Part shown: piece after piece, positions 29,711-37,652 of the stretch
Position numbering within the stretch: the stretch's first letter is position 1
Layout of the letters: the number at the start of each line of letters is the position of its first letter
Source of the DNA: Priapulus caudatus
Lineage: Eukaryota > Priapulida > Priapulimorpha > Priapulimorphida > Priapulidae
Length of the DNA: 37,652 nt
Assembly: GCF_000485595.1 (NCBI RefSeq)
Contig: NW_014578569.1
Location: 25,097 to 62,748, forward strand
Direction: 5' to 3'
Made by a program: the position numbers and the translations under genes
The notes under the pieces: model-generated
Seen by the model: the letters and a program-made list of their open reading frames with translations, nothing else
What the model was told of the DNA's origin: nothing
Database searches by the model: none

Positions 29711-31371
29711 GATTCATTAAGCTGCGTACGCAAAATATTTTGCGTAAATCTTGTGTACGCAATCGACGTTGCTTAGTTGCGATTCATCAACACAGCTATT
29801 TAGTAAATTTGCGTACGATTTCGGCGTACGCAAGCGAGCGCCGTTTTAGGTGCGATTCATCAAGCTAAAATTTAGTAAACCTTTGCGTATACTTTACACG
29901 AGTTGACGAGGGCCGTAACCACTCGATTTCCGCAGGTGTTTCCAGCATACCGCCAGCATACATTATTTTATTGAGAAAACATTACAAATTTACTCAACTA
30001 AAAATAAATAATAATTACCATACTACACAGACAGGCGGCGCCTTTGACGCTTCTTTTTGTCATAGCTTGGCATTGTTTTTCGTTATAAGCGAGTTCGTAG
30101 TTAGCCGTGTACGTGCACACGTACCGCACGTGTACGTGCACACGCACGCACGTGTACGTGCACGACGCACGCAGCCCGTGTACGTACACACAGCGCAACG
30201 CACCCGGCACGCACGCACGTGTAGCGAGGAGTGTTTATGATATAAACACCGGCTACACCCGAGCCGCCCGTCGCGGGAATGAATCCCGATGGTGACACCT
30301 AGGTGCGACAAAGGAGACGACGGCGACGGTGGAGGACCACCTGCTCCTCGACAGTCGCGCGCGTTGAGAACTCGCGTCGTGAGAAATTGTTACCTAAGGC
30401 GCTGGGTCTTTATGGTAACCAATTACGGACGGGACTTAAAGCGAAGGCTCTAGCCGAGCTCAGGAGAACCTGACTGTCCCTTCGACTGACTCTTGTTCAT
30501 CGCACTTCCCAGCTCGCATGCTCATACTTGTGTCTATCTCTACTTCTTGTCGATGTCGAATAATAAACGCCAGTGTGGTACGTTACTAACCTTAGTGTTG
30601 TCTTCTGGTTGGTTTGCGTTTCGCTCCCATCCTCTGTACCTACCTCATGCCTACACCTACCTGCGCCAGCCTTAGATTCGCCAGAGTCTTACCCGCAGAC
30701 ATCGAACCGTACTACGCACGCAGCGTCCGTTAACAGACATCCCGTGCAACTGTACGTACACACGCAGCACGCACACGTCACGCACTACGTGTACGATGGC
30801 CAGGCACGAACAGCACGGCGACGTACAACTGAACGCACGACACCGCACGTACGTGCGCCTACACCACGCACCGCACGACGTGCACAAGCACGCAACGCAC
30901 GTGTGGAGTGCGACACTCACGACACTGTCGGACACGACGACACGTGCACATGCACGCACGCACGCGCTGTACGGTACACACTCACGCCCGCACGTGTATC
31001 GAACACACGCACAGCACGCACACCGCTGATACGTTGCACGCACGCAGCGCCCGTGTACTACCAGCCGGGCACTGACACTCACACGCACACAGCACGTGTA
31101 GGCACATAGCACGCCACGTGTACGTGCACACCGCGACGCAACGTGCACAGCAACTGATGTACGCTCACCAGCACCACGCGACCATGCGACCACGCTGACC
31201 TTGTACGTACACACGCATGCACGTCACGTGTACGTGTCGCTGCTTTCATGCCAGTGCTGTTCATTTAGCGTACGCAGTGTGCTCGTGCGTAGATGAATCG
31301 GCCCTACGAGCTTTGCGTACTTATCGTAAGAAACTCGGTGTGCAATACACTTTACGCACGTTTGATGAATC
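29711..31371. mobile_element. DNA-transposon-like element with GATTCATYAA termini and GTAC-rich interior
   Basis: The left end GATTCATTAAGCTGCGTACG and the right end (minus strand from 31,371) GATTCATCAAACGTGCGTAA are similar. The motif recurs near both ends (GATTCATCAA near 29,782 and 29,863; GATTCATCTACG near 31,300 on the minus strand). The interior has long CACGTGTACGTGCAC-type arrays (30,100-30,230 and 30,740-31,240) but no transposase frame. Ends of this style occur in Harbinger-like elements, but that placement is tentative. Confidence 0.5.
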
Positions 31372-31700
31372 CGGCCGCTGATGCGTAAGAATGAAGCACG
31401 AAAAATATCAGGCCGGAGTTCGTGCCGCCGCCTAGAAGTTAATGCAGGCACACAACGAACGACACACTCAAATTATTATATATGATGAACACTATAGGCA
31501 CTTATATAATGAAAATCGGTAGATTGCGGCCTGATGCGACTTTAAGATTGGGGGGGGGCGCAGATCGAAGACTTGCGTGTAACATAAGGGCAAGTATGTA
31601 TACTACCAGTATGGCCGACGCACGGGATTGTGGGTAATATTGTATTTTAGTAAAATTGCGGGACTCTCTATACTCCCGTCTTCATCATCATCACTGACGT
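31372..31700. other. No feature seen
   Basis: Mixed-composition DNA with a G-run near 31,550. No reading frame or repeat was recognised. Confidence 0.5.
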
Positions 31701-31779
31701 CATGAGCCACCCCTACCGTATACGTACAACTAGTACCAACACTCACAGAGAGCAAACGAGCCTCCCTACACATACACGT

Positions 31780-32005
31780 AATACACGGACACACACACGC
31801 ACGGACACACGCACACACGCACACCACATACGCCGACGCACACGCCACACTAGCATGCACACCACGCACATTACGCACGATCACACATACGACGCATGCG
31901 CACCACATCGCACCGACACTGATGCAAACACACACACGCACGCCGACACACACCACACACATACACGACACGATGCGCGCACACACACACCGCATACACA
32001 CACAC

Positions 32006-32047
<42 letters not shown>

Positions 32048-32350
32048 ACACACACACCACACACACAACATGACTACATACATACACAGACGCCACGCAC
32101 GCACGCACGACAGCACAACACGAGACCGACACACACGCACGCGCGCGCACACGGACGCACGCACGCGCACACGTGACGCACTGCCCAGTCGCACACACAT
32201 ACACACACGCGCGGCACACGCACACAATGCCACAACACCACAGCCACACACCAACATACACACACGCGCAACACATGCACACGCACACGCCCACATCACA
32301 CAACGCAAACACCGACACCACGTCATATATACACATACACGCACGCACGG
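31780..32350. repeat. (CA)n / (CACG)n microsatellite
   Basis: The longest pure CA run is at about 32,000-32,060, with ACGC and CACACAT variants around it. Apparent Cys/Val or His/Thr proteins on either strand are repeat translation. Confidence 0.9.
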
Positions 32351-33545
32351 CGTACGCACCGCACATACAGCACCGCCAGCCTGTGATGCAACAATGTCTA
32401 TAAGATGACTTCAGCTCGCGTTCTATTCATTTCTAATGTGTATGATTCGTTAGCGCCTCGCTTTCTCCACCACCGTCACCGGCATATAGAGGCGCCTCTC
32501 GTCCGCCGCGGGTACTTTAACACTTGTGCTTATCAGAGTGAATGCGTGACTCACCAAGACGAATTGGTTTGTAAATGCACAGGTGTCTTTCTCTAGAATT
32601 GTTAGATTTTACAAGTGCTTTTACGTGAAAATATGTAAGCTGGAAGTAGATGCTCTAACAGCAGAAGTGGCGATGAACGCTGGCTAGGTGACCGATGAAC
32701 AATTGTTGTATTGTTGCATACAATCCAAACACAATTGTCCTACAATTGAGATGTTTTACGCAGCTGGCGCGCTATTGTATCTATTGTAGAGATTATGTAC
32801 ACTCATTGCCCATCCTCGCTCGCTCTCATTCCCTGGAACATTGTTGGAACACGCCTCTAAGCAATTTTGGCATCGCTTGTTCGTCGCCGCTTTGACCGCT
32901 GATAATTGATGTCAGCATGCCCAAATTTGTACTCTTACTAGCTGCGTTGTAGAGACTTAATTAAAAAACCCACATTGCCGGCTCCATCAATGACGGGGAT
33001 TAGTCGCGTAGCTAAGGAAAGATAATGGGAGATAAGGGCATAGGCGATGCCCCCGAAAGTCACTCAGCCACCTGCACCTGCACCGAAAATGCATCATAAA
33101 ATTATGGCGGAAAAACCGAACTCTGGCACGAAGCAAACCTTAGAGGCGTTTAGGTTGCTGAATAGCTGGATGCGAGCAGTGTGTACGGCATGTGGGGAAG
33201 GGGAAGGTTTTTTAGGAGCGCCAATATCTCAGCCTAGGCAGTATCGATGACAAGCGACCGTTGATCTTGTGTTGTAGAGAGCAAAGAATTCTGCTTAATT
33301 AAATACCATAAAAATTATCCTAGACTCGCAGGCACAAGTAGAATAATCATGTCGTGAAATAGGCACGTCATTTTTCCGTTTCCGTTTGTACATCTTAGGC
33401 ATTTTTAGCTCTTGGATTTTATTGAAACGCTCCAAGGGCCTGTGGGATAGAGAAAGAGAGAGAACGAGATACATCACGCGCGCGCGCCCGATAACGCGCA
33501 CACAACACACACACACAAACACGCAAGCATACGCCACACACAACG
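32351..33545. other. Intergenic DNA without a recognised gene
   Basis: Only short frames occur (up to about 67 codons). The one at 33,047-33,250 starts MPPKVTQPPAPAPKMHHKIM and has no motif or conserved feature that I recognise. ACAATTGT words cluster at 32,700-32,750. Confidence 0.55.
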
Positions 33546-33867
33546 CACGCCTCCCCCCTCTCCTCCCCTCTCGCTCTCTCTCTCTATCTCTCTCTCTCTC
33601 TCTCTCTCCTCTCTCTCGTTCTTCTCTCTGCTCTTCTCTCTCTCTCCCTCTCGCTCTCGTCTCTCTTCTCTCACTCTCTCTCTCTCTCTCTTTCTCTCTC
33701 TCCCTCTGCTCTCCTCTCTCTCTCTCTCTTCTCTCTCCTCTCTCTCTTCTCTCGTCTCCCCTCTCTCTCTTCCTGCTCTCTTTCTCTTCTCTCTCCTCTC
33801 TCTCTCTCCTCTCTCTCTTTCTCTCTCTCTGCTCTCTCGTCTCCTCATCTTTCTCTCTTCCTCCCCT

Positions 33868-33901
<34 letters not shown>

Positions 33902-33915
33902 CCCTCTCTCTCTCA
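33546..33915. repeat. (CT)n microsatellite, 0.37 kb
   Basis: Near-pure CTCTCT with occasional TTCT, CGT or TGCT interruptions. No gene. Confidence 0.95.
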
Positions 33916-33978
33916 GTACTAACTCATACGGCGGTATCGATCACTTACAGAATATCGGCGCACTGTCTTACAACACTA

Positions 33979-34132
33979 CCGCGGAGCAGAGCCGTATATA
34001 CAGCTATAGCTACAGACCTCTATATACGGCTTAGCTCTAGTACTAAAGCCCTTCGCTCTGCCGCAGAGCTCTTCCGGCCTGCCGCGGAGTGAAGGGCTAT
34101 AGTACTAGAGCTATATACGGCTCTGCCGCGGA
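33979..34132. repeat. ~150-bp foldback element
   Basis: Nested inverted repeats: the outer pair ACCGCGGAGCAGAGCCGTAT (33,979) with ATACGGCTCTGCCGCGG (34,114-34,130), and the inner pair TAGCTCTAGTACTAAAGCCC (34,030) with GGGCTATAGTACTAGAGCTA (34,095-34,114). The centre is CAGAGCTCTTCCGG. It would form a long imperfect hairpin and looks like a small foldback MITE. Confidence 0.8.
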
Positions 34133-34289
34133 GAATCGCGCACTAGCTCCTACCTATGCATACGCTCCAACATGTGTCGGTCCTGACATCTCAGGCTCCT
34201 GGTTAGCACACAAACACGGTGGCGGAAGGCACATTCAGCACCACCATCTCACATCATCCGGCGAGCACGAAACCAGCGAGAAGTAATAA

Positions 34290-34792
34290 TGTAACCGCGT
34301 TACATCGATATCTCAACCCACCGGCGCTACGACTCGGTCGGAAGTCGCGCAAATGCGCCGTGGTAGTGCTGAGTCGGCACTCCGGCCGGCGTGAACGTGC
34401 CACGACTCCAGATGGGAGTCGTGCGATATGGTGCCGAAAAGTAATTACCTTGTGTCTTTACTGGATTAGCCGCATCGGCGGTGCCGGGCTAAACCCCAAT
34501 TATCCCCACCGCCAAATGTCACAACCAATTATCTCCGCCGCCAAGAGTCACAGTAGTGGGCACGACGCATGAGTGGGTCGCGGTCGTACATGTCGCTATA
34601 AAAGCCGAGTGCCGGGGAGAATCGAAGGGAACTGCTTCGCAACCAGGCACAAACAGGCACGACCGCGGCAACAGCTGTAACCATTCGAAACCGCATTAAA
34701 CGTCGTCATGGTATAACATCTGGCTTCTTCTTGACTATGGTTTTGGATTAACGAACATTCACTAACACAATAACGCAAATAACGGCGTTACA
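34290..34792 (+). mobile_element. Solo LTR with 4-bp target duplication
   Basis: It starts TGTAACCGCGTTA and ends TAACGGCGTTACA, giving imperfect terminal inverted repeats of about 13 bp with TG...CA ends. It is flanked on both sides by ATAA (34,286-34,289 and 34,793-34,796). A TATA box (TATAAAA at 34,597) sits 307 bp in, as expected at a U3/R border. No primer-binding site or polypurine tract lies next to it, so the internal part has been lost by LTR-LTR recombination. The 503-bp length fits a Ty3/gypsy- or BEL-type LTR, but the family is not determined. Confidence 0.75.
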
Positions 34793-34796
34793 ATAA

Positions 34797-35119
34797 ATCT
34801 TAAAATGTTATTCATCATCACTATAGGGTTGCTTGCAAAGCGACCTTCGGAACGCGATTATGTTGCTGTAGCAACGCTAATGCCATCCCACCACTACCAG
34901 CCGCATCAACACACCAGTACACACTCGGTGTAGCGCGAAATTTCTGACTTGCGAAATATCTGAGATAGGATGCGTATGCGCACTTCGCATGCGTCCCGAC
35001 CCGACCAATCACAGCTCGTCTTTGTGTGCGAAATCTCTGACCTGCGAAATAAATAATATAGGATGCGTATGCGCATGCGCACTTCCACTTCCAATATGGC
35101 GATTTCCACTTCAGCTAAG
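34797..35119. other. Intergenic DNA with a short tandem element
   Basis: TGCGAAAT(A/C)TCTGA.. segments are repeated imperfectly (about 34,953-34,990 and 35,028-35,080, the latter GATGCGTATGCGCATGCGCA). Otherwise nothing is seen. Confidence 0.5.
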
Positions 35120-36206
35120 ACACCAGCTGGTGGAGAAGGAGGAGGGGGAGAAGGGAGAAGCTGGTGTAGAAGGAGGAGGGGAAGAAGCTGGTGGAGGAGG
35201 AAGGCGAGAAGGGAGAAGGTGGTGGAGGAGGAGGAGAAGCTGGTGAAGAAGAAGGAAGAGAAGAAAGAGGGGGAGAAGGAAACTGGTGGAGGAGGAGGAG
35301 AGAATAGAGAAGCTGGTGGAGAAGGATGAGGAGGAGAAGCTAGTGGAGAAGGAGGAGGGGAAGAAGGGAGAAGCTGGTGGAGAAAGAGGAGGGGGAGAGG
35401 CTGGTGGAGAAGGAGGAGGCGGAGAAGCTGGTGGAGAAGGAGGAAGGGAAGAAGAGAGAAGCTGGTGAAGGAGGAAAGGGAGAATGGAGAAGGTGGTGGA
35501 GAAGGAGGAGGGGGAGAAGCTGGTGGAGAATGAGGAAGGGGAGAAGGGAGCTGGTGGAGGAGGAGAGGGAGAAGGGAGAAGCTGGTGGAGAAGGAGGAGG
35601 GAAATAAGCTGGTGGAGAAGGAGGAAGAGGAGAAAGGAGAAGCTGGTGGAGGAGGAAGAGAGAAGCTGGTGGAGGAGGAGGGGAGAAGCTGGTGGAGAAG
35701 GAGGAAGGGGAGAAGGAGTGGGAGAAGGGAACTGGTGGAGGAGGGGGAGAAGGGAGAAGCTGGTGGAGAAGGATGAAGGGGAGAAGGGAGAAGCTGGTGG
35801 AGAAGGAAGAGGGGGAGAAGCTGGTGAAGAATGAGGAAGGGGAGCAGGGGGAAGCTGGTGGAGGAGGAAGGGGAGAAGGTAGGTAGTGGATGTGAAGGAA
35901 GGGGAGAAGCTGGTAAAGGAAGAAGGGGAGAAGGAGGGGGAAGGGAGCTGGTGGAGGAGGAGGGGGAGAAGGGAGAAGCTGGTGGAGAAGGAGGAGGGGG
36001 AGAAGCTGGTGGAGAGGAAGGAAGTAGAGAAGGAAGAAGCTGGTGGAGGAGGAGGGGGAAAACTGGTGGAGAAGGAGGAAGGGGAGAAAGGAGGAGGGGG
36101 AGAAGGTGGTGGAGAAGGAGGAAGGGGAGAAGGGAGAAGGTGGTGGAGAAGGAGGAGTGGGAGAAGCTGATGGAGGAGGAAGGGGAGGAGGTGGAGAAGT
36201 GAGCTG
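35120..36206. repeat. GA-rich minisatellite, ~1.1 kb (GAAGCTGGTGGAGAAGGAGG)
   Basis: Units of 27 bp, or 27 plus about 6 bp, built on AGCTGGTGGAGAAGGAGGA followed by GGGGAGAAG. More than thirty copies with interspersed variation. Long frames are open on both strands (Glu/Gly/Arg-rich one way, Ser/Pro-rich up to 450 codons the other), a direct consequence of the purine-only repeat lacking stop codons. I do not call a gene. Confidence 0.9.
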
Positions 36207-36208
36207 GT

Positions 36209-36619
36209 AAGACTCGCAGCGATGTAATTGAATTAACTAGTCCGTGTTCCTCTAACAAGAGTGCCCGTGTCTATGTAATTGAATTAGCTAGAATGTCCGC
36301 GTTTCTCTCTATAATCGAATCAACCAGACTCGCAGCGATGTAATTGAATTAACTAGTCCGTGTTCCTCTAACAAAAGTGCCCGTGTTTAGGTAATCATGC
36401 GCGTGACGCATGCGTGGTTCGCGGTCGTGCCTGACTATATAAGCCGGGAACCGGGGAAGAATCGGGGAATTGCTCCTCAACCAGGCACGGACAGACACGA
36501 CCGCGACAACAGCTGTAATAGTACGAAATCACAAGTAAACTTCAAATCATGGTACAACCGTCTTTCTCTTGTTTATGGCTTTGACTTAACACTGTAACAT
36601 ACACATATACGGCATTACA
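36209..36619 (+). repeat. LTR-like unit, copy 2
   Basis: Same sequence as 28,965-29,380, with a cleaner TATA region (GACTATATAAGCCGGG, TATATAA at 36,435) where copy 1 has single-base deletions. It ends GGCATTACA at 36,619. Only part of the 117-bp tandem region is present. It begins abruptly at the edge of the GA minisatellite. Confidence 0.55.
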
Positions 36620-36957
36620 GATAGATAGATAGATAGATAGATCGAAAAATAGATAAATTGATAGATAGATATGCCCTGAGTGCGAGCGTGCAGGTGGGGA
36701 AGAACTTGATTCCACAGCCAGCGCGTGTGCCCTGGCGAATCCACTGCAAGGTTACGTGACAGACTACTGTATCCCTTAGCCTGTGGTTGCGTGTTTGTAA
36801 GTCTACAGCCAGCGCACCTAGCGGAATTAAGTGAACTGAATCGTGAATGTTTTCCAGGGAGATTTTCCAATAGAGTTGCTAAATATGTTTTTTTTAAACA
36901 TTTAACCCAATAAATAACAAAAAAAGCAAAAGTGTTAGAATCGAACCTGGGGTATTG
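36620..36957 (-). repeat. SINE, copy 2
   Basis: Minus-strand SINE with the B-box GGTTCGATTCT near 36,950-36,940 and a (TATC)n tail at 36,620-36,670. Nearly identical to 29,381-29,710, with a few indels. Confidence 0.6.
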
Positions 36958-37652
36958 ATTCATTAAGCTGCGTACGCAAATATTTTGGTAACATCTGTGT
37001 AGCGCAATCGACGAGCTTAATGATAGTTTGCGATCATGCAACACACGCTATCTTAGTAAATTTGCGTAACGATTTCGCGTGACGCAAGCGAGGCGTTTTA
37101 AGGTGCCGATTAACAATCAAGACTAAATTTAACGTAAAGCCTTTTGCGGTAAACTTTACACGATCTGACGAGGTGCCGTAAACCACTTCGAAATTTCCCG
37201 CAGGTGTTTCCAAGCATACCGCAGCATACATTATTATTATTGAAGAAAAACCTTACAAAGATTACTGACTCAAGACTAAAAATAAGATAAAATAATTACC
37301 ATACTACACCAGACAAGCGGCGCGCTTTGGACGGCTTCTTATATTGTCATAGCTTGGCATGTGTTTTCGTTATCAAGCGAGTTCCGTAGTTAGCGCGTAG
37401 TACGTGCAGCACGTAACCGCACGATGTGTCACACGCACGGCACGTGTAGCGTGCACGACGCACGATGGTCCGTGTACGTGCACACGCAGCACGGCCGTGT
37501 ACGTAGCACACGCAGCACGCACGAGTTTTTTCACGGCACGCACGTGTAGCCGAGGAGTGTTTATGGTATGGTAAATCACCGGCTACACCTCGAGCCCGCA
37601 CGTCGCGGGAAGAATCCCGATGGTGAGCCCTTAGGTGGGCGACAAGGAGACG
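36958..37652. mobile_element. DNA-transposon-like element, copy 2 (left part only, indel-rich)
   Basis: It follows 29,711-30,310 in order, from GATTCATTAAGCTGCGTACG to AATCCCGATGGTGA..CTTAGGTG, with frequent single-base insertions. The copy is cut by the window edge. Confidence 0.6.

Noticed and set aside
31603-32408. Several Cys/Val- or His/Thr-rich frames
   Set aside because: All lie within the CA/CACG microsatellite and appear in every frame, as expected for a repeat without stop codons.
34906-36258. 450-codon minus-strand Ser/Pro/Leu protein
   Set aside because: Translation of the purine/pyrimidine minisatellite; the complementary strand is equally open and no unique domain is present.

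Overview
The window looks like nuclear DNA of an animal. It has GT-AG splice sites, a very large C2H2 zinc-finger gene, a short interstitial TTAGGG-type telomere tract, abundant (CA)n, (CT)n, (GATA)n and (CACG)n microsatellites, and several eukaryotic interspersed repeats. Coding DNA in the left third is extremely GC-rich at third positions, while the right half is AT-richer and gene-poor. A marine invertebrate or an early-branching chordate would fit, but the species cannot be fixed from the sequence. Nothing bacterial or phage-like is present. Left part (1-22,730): one gene on the minus strand accounts for nearly all coding sequence. Transcribed right to left, it has an N-terminal exon rich in Arg/Gly (acceptor near 18,368, likely start ATG at 18,347). 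Then comes a long array of 81-bp / 27-residue Lys-Ser-Glu-Pro-Thr repeats. A huge exon follows, ending at a donor at 3,138; it carries ten dispersed zinc fingers and several other coding minisatellites. After a ~1.95-kb intron full of simple repeats, a further exon (1,190 to beyond base 1) adds two or three more fingers. The intron interrupts a zinc finger, and joining the exons restores its C-x2-C pair. The repeat array has defeated the assembly. Segments 12,915-16,004 and 20,297-22,499 are single-base-indel-ridden copies of clean sequence, a 10-N gap sits at 16,005, and the clean N-terminal contig (16,015-18,616) appears scaffolded in the wrong place. The likely true plus-strand order is: up to 12,914, then noisy 12,915 to ~15,080, then 18,640-20,296, then the N-terminal exon once, then 22,730 onward. 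The intact protein would exceed 5,000 residues. Right part (22,731-37,652): no convincing protein gene. It is a mosaic of repeats: a perfect 43-bp-arm hairpin, a 3.1-kb segment bounded by inverted repeats, a 25-bp minisatellite, a MITE-like element with TTAGGG repeats inside, LTR-like units including a solo LTR with a 4-bp target duplication, a B-box-bearing SINE, a GCGTA-rich DNA-transposon-like element, a foldback element, and a 1.1-kb GA-rich minisatellite. A composite block (LTR-like + GATA + SINE + DNA element) at 28,924-30,310 recurs at 36,209-37,652 with many indels. The most interesting observations are that several coding minisatellites of the zinc-finger gene also form dense arrays of regulatory-looking DNA words: nine TTCCNGGAA palindromes, ten perfect TGACGTCA octamers, and a 27-bp-spaced series of CTCF-like cores. 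Whether these are functional or by-products of codon choice is open.
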